Of a stretch of DNA of 64,000 bases, positions 18,205 through 26,959 are shown in pieces. The translations under genes were made by a program, and so were the position numbers. The notes under the pieces are model-generated. The model had not been told where the DNA came from and did not search any database. It worked only from the letters and a program-made list of their open reading frames with translations. How positions within the stretch are numbered: position 1 is the first letter of the stretch; each line of letters starts with the position of its first letter. This stretch comes from Marinobacter nauticus (GTDB lineage: Bacteria; Pseudomonadota; Gammaproteobacteria; Enterobacterales; Shewanellaceae): contig NZ_JAHVJZ010000003.1 in assembly GCF_019801015.1 (NCBI RefSeq), positions 597,174-661,173 on the forward strand, written 5' to 3'.

Positions 18205-19872
18205 ATGAAAGCCTTCCAGAAAACCGCACTGGCCCTGTTAGTGGGCTCCGTAGCCTTAATAGGCTGCAGCAGCGACAACGACAAAGATCCCATCGATCCG
18301 CCAGAGCCGCCGCCGGAAAACACCCCGCCGGTCGCCACCGACTCTGCCCGCCAGATTGACAGCAACCTGATCCTGACCATCAACCCGATGCTGCACGCCA
18401 GCGATGAAGACGGTGACGAGCTGTCACTGGTCAGCGCCACCAGCGACAATGGCACGGTCACCATCGACAACGACCGCATTCAGTTTGCGCCGAAAGGGTT
18501 TGTCGGCGATGCGGCCATTGTCTACACCGTCAGTGACGGCACCGACGAAGCCTCTGCCACCATCACCGTAACCGTTAACGAAGCGATCTTTGCCGGCACC
18601 GACACCTGCCTGGGTTGCCACAGTGGCATGGTCGCTGACGTCAGCAGCCACCAGTTCCACGGCCACAACTTCAAGCTCAGCAAAGTTGAAAATGCCGAAA
18701 CACCGCAGTTCCCGTACAGCTCGGTAGACGGTGCCATGGCCCTGATCGACAACGATGGCAACGCCACCGACAACTCCCTGGGCACCCCCACCAGCTACGA
18801 AGACATCAGCTACACCTCCGGTGGTTTTGCCTGGAAGTACCGCTGGATGGATAAAGACGGCTACCTGGTGACCGGTGCGCAAGCTCAGCACAATCTCCAC
18901 GCTGAGGATCTGGGCCTGGATGACCAGGTGATGGTGAACTACAACGCCGGTTCCGTTGATAAGCCCTATGACTGCGGCCATTGCCACACTACCGGTTTCC
19001 GTCCTTACGACGAAACCTTCAACCCGCAGAAGCAGGACGACCTGCCTGGCGTGATGGGGACCTTCGTTGCTGAGGGCGTTCAGTGTGAAGCCTGCCACGG
19101 CGCCGGTGCCACCCATGCCAAGAGCATGAGCAAGGATGACATCACCCGCTTTGCCACCCCGCGTCTGACCGCCGACCTGAAAGGCGAAGGTCAGGGCTAT
19201 GGCCAACCGGTTCACTGCGCCGAATGTCACACCCGTGATGGCGACCGTAACCATAAGAATGGCTTTGCCAGCGGCTTCAACAAAGCGTTCCCGGATGGCC
19301 CGGAGTACGGCGCTCGCGTAGCGGTACGCAGCGGCATGCCGCGCCACCACCAGACCCACGATGAACTGATGGGCATCAACCCGGACACGGGCGAGATCAC
19401 CGGTAAGCACTTCCTCAAGTTCCAGGAGTACTACCAGGCCGAGAACACCTGTGCCGTGTGCCACGACACCCACAAGTCCGCGGTATTCCAGGATGAGGCG
19501 GTGCATCAGGGTGCCATCAAGCAGGTCTGTACCGATTGTCACAGCGGCGACCACGCCATTGAGTTCAACTCAACGCTGCACGCTGGCTTCGATTGCACCA
19601 CCTGTCACATGCCGGACGTGGTTAAGAACGCCACCGCAGGCCAGGTACAGGGCCAGATGGGCCTGACGCCTGAGAAGCGTGGTGACATCCGCATCCACAC
19701 CTTCGCCATCGACCTCTACAACGAACAGGGTCAGGTGCAGGACGCGGACGCCAAAGACACCTTTATGTACCCGTACCTGCAGCAGCGATTTGCCTGCGGT
19801 GAGTGTCACGCGGAAGGCGACAACTACGCCGAGAAGCTGATGCAGAACCACGGCGGCAAGATGCACAAGTAA
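18205..19872 (+). CDS. Octaheme c-type cytochrome lipoprotein
   Basis: This electron-transfer protein would be exported and lipid-anchored. The signal peptide ends in the lipobox ALIGC (Cys near residue 21). A cadherin/tandem-95-like beta domain (about 40-125) with a DEDGDEL calcium-type motif follows, then eight CxxCH heme sites: CLGCH, CGHCH, CEACH, CAECH, CAVCH, CTDCH, CTTCH, CGECH. The order suggests a cell-surface or outer-membrane reductase or relay. Three ATGs run in a row at 18199; the third (18205) has the best distance to AGGAG. It is not one of the decaheme MtrC/OmcA proteins. Substrate unknown. Confidence 0.9.
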   Translation: MKAFQKTALALLVGSVALIGCSSDNDKDPIDPPEPPPENTPPVATDSARQIDSNLILTINPMLHASDEDGDELSLVSATSDNGTVTIDNDRIQFAPKGFVGDAAIVYTVSDGTDEASATITVTVNEAIFAGTDTCLGCHSGMVADVSSHQFHGHNFKLSKVENAETPQFPYSSVDGAMALIDNDGNATDNSLGTPTSYEDISYTSGGFAWKYRWMDKDGYLVTGAQAQHNLHAEDLGLDDQVMVNYNAGSVDKPYDCGHCHTTGFRPYDETFNPQKQDDLPGVMGTFVAEGVQCEACHGAGATHAKSMSKDDITRFATPRLTADLKGEGQGYGQPVHCAECHTRDGDRNHKNGFASGFNKAFPDGPEYGARVAVRSGMPRHHQTHDELMGINPDTGEITGKHFLKFQEYYQAENTCAVCHDTHKSAVFQDEAVHQGAIKQVCTDCHSGDHAIEFNSTLHAGFDCTTCHMPDVVKNATAGQVQGQMGLTPEKRGDIRIHTFAIDLYNEQGQVQDADAKDTFMYPYLQQRFACGECHAEGDNYAEKLMQNHGGKMHK

Positions 19873-19893
19873 ACCCATCCCTCCCTGCAAAAG

Positions 19894-19922
19894 AAAAGCG
19901 GCCCTTCGGGGCCGCTTTTTTT
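19894..19922 (+). terminator. Intrinsic terminator after octaheme cytochrome
   Basis: The stem GCGGCCC/GGGCCGC with a TTCG loop is followed by T7. Confidence 0.93.
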
Positions 19923-19937
19923 CGCGATGCTAGAGCG

Positions 19938-20756
19938 TCAGTTCAGAGTCACCGGGCCGTTCACGTTTTCCACGCTCAACCCGCCGGAGCCGCCTTCCAA
20001 CAGCGTAAAGCCACCGGTCTGGCGAATGCGGATATCACCGGAGCCGTCATCCACGGTCACCGGGCCCTGCACCGCTTCAACACTGAGGTTGCCGGAGCCA
20101 TCATCGACCCGGGCATACCCGCCCACTTCCGTCACCTCCAGATCGCCGGAGCCATCTTCCACTTCCAGGTTGCCGCCCACCTTGCTGATCCAAAGGTTGC
20201 CGGAACCGTCTTCAATATTGGCGTCGCCCTGAATATTGCGAATGCGGGCATCGCCGGAACCGTCATCCAGCGTCAGCTGCTGGCCACCATCAATCACCAG
20301 ATTGCCGCTGCCATCCTCAATGGTCAGCTTGCCCGCCATGCCGACGATCTCAAGCGCACCACTGCCGTCGTCGACGTTGAGGTCCAGCTCCGCAGGCACT
20401 TTCACCACCATATTGATGTGGGGGCTCTGACGGCCGCAGCTCATCATATTGGTCTGAGTGGCAGTCAACACTGCGGTGCTGCCTTGCTGCTCGAGGCCAA
20501 ACTCGTGCTCGTCAGCCTCCGGGCCGGTGGAGTAAAGCACCGCTTCAACACTGATGGTGTCACGTCCCGGTTCACCAATGATGTCGAGCCGACCTGCGCC
20601 GGCATCCACTTTAAAGGCGGTCAGCCCGGCGCTGTCCAGCACCAGGGTTTCATGTTGCTCATAATCGGCACTGTCACAGGCGTAGCTGCCATCAATGTGA
20701 ATGACACAACCGGAGAGCAGGAGAGGCAGGGTTAACAGGGCGCAGCGCAGTTTCAT
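19938..20756 (-). CDS. Lipoprotein with eight 18-residue DGSG beta repeats (DUF4097-like)
   Basis: This 272-aa predicted lipoprotein has signal and lipobox LLSGC (Cys17). The C-terminal half (about 128-272) is a run of eight units of about 18 residues, each built around D-G-S-G followed by alternating hydrophobic residues and a Gly turn. The GSG positions are 131, 149, 166, 184, 202, 220, 238 and 256. This suggests a regular beta-solenoid of the DUF4097/'putative adhesin' type. ATG at 20756 precedes the signal peptide; the 30 in-frame codons upstream are unlikely to be coding. Function unknown; surface or periplasmic scaffold inferred. Confidence 0.85.
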   Translation of the reverse strand: MKLRCALLTLPLLLSGCVIHIDGSYACDSADYEQHETLVLDSAGLTAFKVDAGAGRLDIIGEPGRDTISVEAVLYSTGPEADEHEFGLEQQGSTAVLTATQTNMMSCGRQSPHINMVVKVPAELDLNVDDGSGALEIVGMAGKLTIEDGSGNLVIDGGQQLTLDDGSGDARIRNIQGDANIEDGSGNLWISKVGGNLEVEDGSGDLEVTEVGGYARVDDGSGNLSVEAVQGPVTVDDGSGDIRIRQTGGFTLLEGGSGGLSVENVNGPVTLN

Positions 20757-20893
20757 TGTTATTTCCTTATCGTTATCCGAGGCCAGTTCCCTGGCATCGC
20801 AGCGTTGATTACTGTTACGGCAAAGCAATCCATGGGCCAAAAACAAAAACCCTTTAAATTCTTTGACTTATAAAATTCAGCTTGGGAGGGAAT

Positions 20894-20926
20894 GGTGAGA
20901 TTGCCAGCTCAGCGGGCAATCTCACC
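20894..20926. promoter_or_regulatory. Perfect 12-bp stem-loop after the RND permease gene
   Basis: GGTGAGATTGCC / GGCAATCTCACC with a 9-nt loop lies just past the permease stop on the minus strand. No T-run follows, so it is either a non-classical terminator or a 3'-end mRNA stabiliser. Confidence 0.5.
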
Positions 20927-20934
20927 AACAGCCG

Positions 20935-23900
20935 TTACGGTGCCATCGCGGGGGCTGCGGAGGCCGACATCTCGGCCTTTTGCGCTTTCCTCTCTTGTCG
21001 GCCCGCCCTCAGGGCCAGCAGCGCCGGGGTCAGCACCAGAGTCAGTACCGTCGCAAAGGCCAGGCCGCCGGCAACGGTGGTGGCCAGCTGGCTCCACCAC
21101 TGAGTTGAGGGGCCGCCCACCTGCACCACCCGGTGGATCAGGTCGATATTGGTTTCCAGCACCATCGGCATCAGGCCCAGAATGGTGGTGATGGTGGTGA
21201 GCATCACCGGACGCAGACGTTGGGCACCGGTGCGCAAAATCGCCTCCCGGGCACTGATGCCCTGAGCCTTCAGCACGTTGTAGGTGTCGATAAGAACAAT
21301 GTTGTTGTTCACCACGATACCCGCCAGGGCGATGATGCCCAGGCCGCACATCACGATATTGAAGGGCTTACCGGCAATCATCAGACCCAGCAACACACCG
21401 GCAGTAGAAAGCAGCACCGCGGTCAGGATCAGGAACGCCTGGTAGAAGCTGTTGAACTGGGTCACCAGGATCACCGCCATAATAAACAGCGCCACCCCAA
21501 AGGCATTAACCAGGAACTGCTGGGATTCCGCCTGCTCTTCGTTCTCGCCGGTAAAGCCCATCTCCACCGAGTGGTGCAGGCCCAGTTCCGGCAACATCGC
21601 CTGCAGTTCCGGCATCACTTCGCCCAGTTGAATGCCCGGCGCCAGATCGGCTTTCACCGTCATCACCCGACGGCCATCAATGCGACGGATGCTGTCCACT
21701 TTGGGTGCCGCGGTACGCTCCACAAAGTTGGAGACCGGCACCTGACCATACGGGGTGTTCAGGCGCAGTTGATCCAGTCGCAGGATATGGCGCTTGTCGG
21801 CGGGGAAGCGGGCGCGGATGTCCAGCTCCTCATCGGCGTCATCCGGTCGGTACTCCCCGACCTTCAGGCCCGAGGTCACAAACTGCACGGTATTGCCCAC
21901 TGCCGTGGCATCCGCCGCAAAGCGGGCGGCTTTGCTTCGGTCCACCAGCAGTTGCCACTCAATCCCGGGCTTGGAGCCGGTGTCCTCGATATTGAGGAAG
22001 CGCGGGTCGGACTCCAGCACCTTGCGCACCTTGTAGACCGCGTCATTCAGGGCATCAGGCAAGCGCGAGGCCAACTCCAGCTGCAACGCTTTGCCTGAAC
22101 TGGGGCCGTTCTCATCTTTACGAACCTCGATCTCCAGTCCCGCCAGTCCGTCCAGGCGCTGTCGGATCTGAGGCAGCAGTTCATCGGCCGTTTCACGCTG
22201 GTCCCACTCCACCAGATTGAGACGGATGTAGCCGATGCGGTCACCACCGCCGGTACGGGCATAGAGGGTTTCCAGCTCAGGCATGTCTGCCAGACGGGAT
22301 TCCACCCGCTTCATCAGCTGATCTTTTTCATGGATGGAGAGGTCGCCGTATCCCCGCACGTAGAGGTTCAGGCCCGAGGGCTCCACTTTGGGGAAAAACT
22401 CGGTGCCATGATTGAATTTGCCGTAGGCGGTAATGATCAGAACCAGCCCCACCATCACCGCCCCCAACACTTTCCAGGGGTGCGAAATCGCTTTATCCAG
22501 CATACGGACATAACGACCGGACAGTCCCGGCAAAGTGGTGATGTCCCCTGCCTCTGCCTGATGGATCGCCTGCCGTTGGCTGTCACTCAGTGGCAGGGGC
22601 CGACCAAACACGCCGCCCAGGGTGGGCACGAAAATCAGCGCCATCAGCAGTGAGGCGGTGAGGGTGGCGATCAGAGTCAGGGGGAAGAATTTCATAAATT
22701 CGCCCATGATGCCGGGCCAGAACAGCAGTGGCGCAAAGGCCGCCAGCGTGGTGGCCGTCGAAGCAATGATGGGCCAGGACATGCGCTGAGCGGCTTCCGC
22801 GTAGGCGCTTTTGCGCGGTGCGCCTTCGGTCATCCGGCGGTCGGCGTACTCGGTCACCACGATGGCCCCATCCACCAGCATCCCCACCGCCATAATCAGG
22901 GCGAACAACACCACGATGTTCACGGTCAGGCCCATGGTGGCCAGAATCAGAATGCCGGTCAGGAACGAACCGGGGATCGCCAGCCCCACCAGCGCTGCAC
23001 TGCGGGCCCCGAGCGCCGCAATCACCACGATCACCACCAGCAAAATGGCGGACAACACGTTGTTCTGCAGGTCCGTCAGCATGTTTTCCACGTCTTCGGA
23101 CTGGTCACCGGTGTAGGTCACCTCCAGCGCTTCAGGCCACTGGCTTTTGGCCGCTTCCATCATCGCCTTCACCTTGGCCACGGTGGAGATGATGTTTTCA
23201 CCGGGACGCTTCTTCACTTCCAGCGACAGTGCAGGGTGCTGATTCAGGCGGGCAAAAGAGTTGGGGTCCTTGAAGCTGCGGCGAACCGTCGCGATGTCGC
23301 CAACGGTCACCACCTGATCGCCCTGCACTTTGACCGGCAATTCCAGAATGTCTTTGAGGGACTCAAACACCGAAGGCACTTTAATGGCAAAGCGCCCTTC
23401 GCCGGTGTCCATGGTGCCGGCCGGCACCAGTCGGTTGGAGCGGGCCACCAGGCTGGCGATGTCGCCCACTTCCAGCTGGTAGCTTTCCAGCAGCAAGGGG
23501 TCGATCAGGATCTCCAGCAGATCTTCCCGATCACCGCCCACTTCCACCTCCAGCACCTCCGGCAGGGACTCCAGTCTGTCCCGCAACGTGCGGGCGATCT
23601 GCACCAGGGTACGCTCAGGGATGGGGCCGGACAGGGTCACGGTGATCACCGGATTTTCCTCTGCCAGCGTCACTTCATGAACGGTGGGTTCTTCGGTGTC
23701 CGCCGGCAGTTTGGCCTTCGCCAGCGTGACCTTATCCCGCACATCGGCCAACGCCACTTTGGGGTCAAACCCCGCATCAAACTCCATCACCAGACTGGCA
23801 TGGCCTTCGGCGGCGGTGGCGCGCAGCTCATCAATCCCCTCAATGCTGCGCAGCTCCTGTTCCATCGGCCGCACCAGCATCCGCTCCGCGTCCTCAGGGG

Positions 23901-24066
23901 AGATGCCATCGTGGGTGATGGAGACGTAGATCACCGGGATGGTAATGTCCGGTTCCGATTCCTTGGGAATGCTTCGGTAGGTCAGTGAGCCGGCTATCAG
24001 CAGCAACACAAACACCATCAGCACGCTGCGACTGCGGGCCAGCGCGGCGGCGATCACTCCGGTCAT
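20935..24066 (-). CDS. RND efflux transporter permease
   Basis: This 1043-aa inner-membrane pump subunit has the RND plan: TM1 at 10-30, two large periplasmic loops, TM2-6 near 330-480, and TM8-12 at the C-terminus. The proton-relay position in TM4 reads GMLVDGAIVVTE, with a single Asp where AcrB has two. TM10 reads AGIVVNNNIVLID, with Asn in place of the AcrB Lys. These are features of a distinct HAE1-like branch, so AcrB-type drug specificity should not be assumed. It overlaps the adaptor gene by 4 nt. No outer-membrane factor gene is adjacent. Confidence 0.93.
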   Translation of the reverse strand: MTGVIAAALARSRSVLMVFVLLLIAGSLTYRSIPKESEPDITIPVIYVSITHDGISPEDAERMLVRPMEQELRSIEGIDELRATAAEGHASLVMEFDAGFDPKVALADVRDKVTLAKAKLPADTEEPTVHEVTLAEENPVITVTLSGPIPERTLVQIARTLRDRLESLPEVLEVEVGGDREDLLEILIDPLLLESYQLEVGDIASLVARSNRLVPAGTMDTGEGRFAIKVPSVFESLKDILELPVKVQGDQVVTVGDIATVRRSFKDPNSFARLNQHPALSLEVKKRPGENIISTVAKVKAMMEAAKSQWPEALEVTYTGDQSEDVENMLTDLQNNVLSAILLVVIVVIAALGARSAALVGLAIPGSFLTGILILATMGLTVNIVVLFALIMAVGMLVDGAIVVTEYADRRMTEGAPRKSAYAEAAQRMSWPIIASTATTLAAFAPLLFWPGIMGEFMKFFPLTLIATLTASLLMALIFVPTLGGVFGRPLPLSDSQRQAIHQAEAGDITTLPGLSGRYVRMLDKAISHPWKVLGAVMVGLVLIITAYGKFNHGTEFFPKVEPSGLNLYVRGYGDLSIHEKDQLMKRVESRLADMPELETLYARTGGGDRIGYIRLNLVEWDQRETADELLPQIRQRLDGLAGLEIEVRKDENGPSSGKALQLELASRLPDALNDAVYKVRKVLESDPRFLNIEDTGSKPGIEWQLLVDRSKAARFAADATAVGNTVQFVTSGLKVGEYRPDDADEELDIRARFPADKRHILRLDQLRLNTPYGQVPVSNFVERTAAPKVDSIRRIDGRRVMTVKADLAPGIQLGEVMPELQAMLPELGLHHSVEMGFTGENEEQAESQQFLVNAFGVALFIMAVILVTQFNSFYQAFLILTAVLLSTAGVLLGLMIAGKPFNIVMCGLGIIALAGIVVNNNIVLIDTYNVLKAQGISAREAILRTGAQRLRPVMLTTITTILGLMPMVLETNIDLIHRVVQVGGPSTQWWSQLATTVAGGLAFATVLTLVLTPALLALRAGRQERKAQKAEMSASAAPAMAP

Positions 24067-25133
24067 TGATTCGCTCCCTCGTACTGGACGCTGACCGCAT
24101 CGCCATCACGGACAAAGCCCTGGCCGATGGTGATCAGAGTGACTTCATCCGGCACACCGCCGGTCCAGATGCCATCGCCATCCGCTTTCACCACCTCAAT
24201 GGGCAGGAAGCGGACAACGTCGGACTCAACGGTTTTGACGCCGAGATTACCCAGCTCATCCAGCGCCAGCAGGGCCGGGGTAATGTAGATCGCCTTTCTG
24301 GCGTCCAACGGCAGATAAAGCTCCGTGCTCTTACCGGCGCGCAGGCGGCCATCCGGGTTGGGCAGGGCCACTTCAATACGGAAGGTGTTGGTGCCTTCAG
24401 TGGAGACCGAAGCGATATAGCGCACCTCGCCATTGACCGGCTGATCGCCGATAAAGGTGGCGTACGCTTTCTGGCCAACCGACAGGCCAACGACATCAAT
24501 TTCGGTGATCTCGGCGTTCACCACCAGCGGGTCGAGATCCGCCACGGTGCCAACCTTGTCGCCAATGCCCAGATAATCACCCTGCTCGACAAAACGCTCA
24601 TTAAAGACCCCATCAAAGGGTGCCCGCACGGTGGTGTGGTCCAGATCCAGCTCCAGCCGCTTCACTTCAGCACGGGCTTTGACCAGCTCAGTTTCCACTT
24701 CGGCCTGACGCAGGCGGCCCTGCAGGCCTTGCTGAGCCAGTTTGTTGCTGGCATCGAAGTCGATCTGGCGCTGCTTGAGTTCGGCTTGTGCGCGAGCCAG
24801 TTGCTGGGGCAGGTCACGCTGATGCAGCTGCAGTAACGGTTGCCCGGCGCGCACCCGCGCACCGCGCTCCACCAGAACCTCGAGCACACGGCCTTTGACT
24901 TCGGCACGAAGGGTGGCCATCCGGTCCGGCTGGGTGCGGCCATAGAGGTTGACCTCACGGACGACGGTTTCTGCCGCCACTTTTCTTGCGGTCACTTCCG
25001 TCGCTTTCGCCTCCGGCGAGGCGGTGGCGCTTTTGGCCTGCTCCGGAGTCTGGCCGACACCGGACAGGATCCAAACCAGCAGCGCCAGCGCAATCAGGGA
25101 GGCCAAAACATAGGGATGGCGGATAAAAGACAT
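24063..25133 (-). CDS. RND efflux periplasmic adaptor (MFP) subunit
   Basis: This 356-aa adaptor protein is anchored by an N-terminal helix (about 8-26). It has a lipoyl-like half-motif (RAEVKGRVLEVLVERGARVRAGQPLLQL), an alpha-helical hairpin with many Gln/Ala/Arg (about 105-155), the second lipoyl half (TTVRAPFDGVFNERFVEQGDYL) and C-terminal beta-barrel and membrane-proximal domains. ATG at 25133 is preferred to the TTG one codon earlier because of GGAG spacing. It is translationally coupled to the permease gene. Confidence 0.93.
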   Translation of the reverse strand: MSFIRHPYVLASLIALALLVWILSGVGQTPEQAKSATASPEAKATEVTARKVAAETVVREVNLYGRTQPDRMATLRAEVKGRVLEVLVERGARVRAGQPLLQLHQRDLPQQLARAQAELKQRQIDFDASNKLAQQGLQGRLRQAEVETELVKARAEVKRLELDLDHTTVRAPFDGVFNERFVEQGDYLGIGDKVGTVADLDPLVVNAEITEIDVVGLSVGQKAYATFIGDQPVNGEVRYIASVSTEGTNTFRIEVALPNPDGRLRAGKSTELYLPLDARKAIYITPALLALDELGNLGVKTVESDVVRFLPIEVVKADGDGIWTGGVPDEVTLITIGQGFVRDGDAVSVQYEGANQ

Positions 25134-25335
25134 CAAAGGGGAACTCCGGCAACAATCGGCAATGGAAGCAGGATAATGGTCCTTTACCGGAAGCGAAACA
25201 CAACTTTGTTACTTTTATTTAACCATCAATGTAACGCTGGCAAACCGCCCCGCCATTCCGGGTAGCGCTTGAGTGCGGCGAAGCGTGCCCTTATATTGAG
25301 TTGGCGAAAAATAAAGCAAAGTGGAACAAAAACAT

Positions 25336-26454
25336 ATGGATATGACCTCGTTTCGTCGTAGTTTCGCACCAGCAGTGGGCTTATGTGCGGCCCTGATAAT
25401 GACCCCACTGGTGCAAGCCAATGGCAACGATGGCGCCGTGCTTGAAGCCTACGGGGCCTATAAGCAAGCGGTCGCCAGTGGCGATCTTCAGCAGACCGTC
25501 GAGCACGCCCGTCGGACCTACCAGCTGGCCCTTGCGGAGCTGACAGAAGAGGATGCCCGCCTCCCCACCCTGGCCCTCAACCTGGGCTCTGCCCTTGAGA
25601 ACCTGGGCGCCAGTCAGCCTGTGTCAGAGCGTCAGGCACTCTATGCCGAAGCCCACCGCCGATACAAAGACGCCCTGAAGCAGCTGAAAGGCAGTGAAGG
25701 TGACCACAATGATGCCCGACTTGAGGCACTGATTGGCCTGGCAAAAACCGCCGAGAAGCCGCGCCGGGCTGAAGATTACTATCAGCACGCTGTCGATCTG
25801 AGCAAGACGGCTCCGGTGCAGCAGGCCACCATTCAGTTGTGGGCGTACGACCAACTGAAAACCCACTCGGAAACCGTACGCAGCGCCAAGCAGCACCTGC
25901 GTGCGGCGGTTGAGACCCTTCAGGCTGAGCGGCCGGAAGACGACAGCAGGCGGCTCGAAGCGGAGTTCCGCCTGGCCGTGTTAATGGGTCAACAGGGCAA
26001 GCGGGAGACCGCCATTGCAGAGGTAGAGCGCATTCTGGTCCATTACCAGAGGCTGGACTTTACCCACCCCATGGCATTGGGGGCTCACTCCCTGCTGGTA
26101 AACTGGTACGAACAAAACGGCGAGCGTGAGCAGGCAACCGCCCATTGTCTGGCCATCGGAAAAATGCGTCCCTGGCAGGATGATCAGGAGCAGATCCCGT
26201 TATACCGGGTCAATCCGGAGTACCCGGTCAATATGGCCCGGCGGGGAAGAGAGGGGTATGTGGTCATGGATTTTACGGTCGACGAGCAAGGCTTTGTCAT
26301 CGACCCGAAGATCGCCGAATCCAGCAACCGCAGCTTTGAGAAAGTCGGCCTTGAAGCGCTGAAACAGTGGCGATATGCCCCACGCTTTGAAGAGGGTCAG
26401 GCGGTCAAGGGAGAGAGCCGGGTGCGGCTGGACTTCACGATCAAACGCTCCTGA
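25336..26454 (+). CDS. TPR-repeat protein with TonB C-terminal domain
   Basis: This predicted exported protein has 372 aa from ATG 25336 (GTG 25321 and ATG 25342 are alternatives). The signal peptide ends near LVQA. Residues about 35-275 are helical with TPR-like pairs. The C-terminal 90 residues form a TonB-type domain (YPVNMARRGREGYVVMDFTVDEQGFV ... ALKQWRYAP). The usual TonB N-terminal anchor and Pro-rich spanner are missing, so it is unlikely to be a classical energy transducer. It may be a periplasmic docking partner for an outer-membrane receptor. Confidence 0.82.
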   Translation: MDMTSFRRSFAPAVGLCAALIMTPLVQANGNDGAVLEAYGAYKQAVASGDLQQTVEHARRTYQLALAELTEEDARLPTLALNLGSALENLGASQPVSERQALYAEAHRRYKDALKQLKGSEGDHNDARLEALIGLAKTAEKPRRAEDYYQHAVDLSKTAPVQQATIQLWAYDQLKTHSETVRSAKQHLRAAVETLQAERPEDDSRRLEAEFRLAVLMGQQGKRETAIAEVERILVHYQRLDFTHPMALGAHSLLVNWYEQNGEREQATAHCLAIGKMRPWQDDQEQIPLYRVNPEYPVNMARRGREGYVVMDFTVDEQGFVIDPKIAESSNRSFEKVGLEALKQWRYAPRFEEGQAVKGESRVRLDFTIKRS

Positions 26455-26493
26455 GCCCCTCTGCACCGTCCGCCCGGGCAAGACTCGGACAAC

Positions 26494-26522
26494 AAAAAAC
26501 GCCCCGCAGTGCGGGGCGTTTT
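26494..26522. terminator. Bidirectional terminator between TonB-domain gene and erpA
   Basis: The perfect stem ACGCCCCGC/GCGGGGCGT is flanked by A6 and T4. Confidence 0.92.
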
Positions 26523-26541
26523 CAATGAAATCCGATGCGTC

Positions 26542-26892
26542 TCAGATGGAGAAGGAAGCACCGCAGCCACAAGTGGTGGTGGCATTCGGGTTATTGACGA
26601 AGAATCGGCTGCCTTCCAGCCCTTCGGTATAATCCACTTCACCGCCTACCAGGTATTGCAGGCTCATGGAATCCACCAGCAGGGTTACCCCTTCTTTCTC
26701 AATGGTGAAATCCCCTTCGTTCACCTTCTCATCGAAGGTAAAGCCGTACTGGAACCCGGAACAACCGCCACCGGTCACATAGACCCGCAGCTTCAGATCG
26801 GGGTTATCTTCCTCCGACAGCAGCGTTTTTACCTTAGCGGCCGCCGCATCAGAGAATTTGATCGGCATGGCTTGTTCGGCTTCAACAGTCAT
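26542..26892 (-). CDS. erpA: Iron-sulfur cluster insertion protein
   Basis: ErpA is an A-type carrier that passes Fe-S clusters to apo-proteins such as IspG. The 116-aa product has the HesB/IscA fold with the three conserved Cys: one in [13 protein letters not shown] and two in TTCGCGASF at the C-terminus. Length and the leading [18 protein letters not shown] match ErpA better than IscA or SufA. It is monocistronic or follows the coiled-coil gene upstream. Confidence 0.95.
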   Translation of the reverse strand: MTVEAEQAMPIKFSDAAAAKVKTLLSEEDNPDLKLRVYVTGGGCSGFQYGFTFDEKVNEGDFTIEKEGVTLLVDSMSLQYLVGGEVDYTEGLEGSRFFVNNPNATTTCGCGASFSI

Positions 26893-26959
26893 CTTTACCT
26901 CTCAACGTTAAGCCCGGCGATTATCCAATACCCGACCAAAGCATTCAAGCATTGTCGAT

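Noticed and set aside
18424..19554. 376-codon minus-strand frame opposite the octaheme cytochrome
   Set aside because: The plus strand holds eight CxxCH motifs and a lipobox; the other frame is Val/Gly/Ala-rich shadow.
19938..20370. Regular 54-bp DNA repeats that could suggest a CRISPR or minisatellite
   Set aside because: The repeats are diverged at DNA level and keep the reading frame of the DGSG protein repeat; there are no unique spacers.
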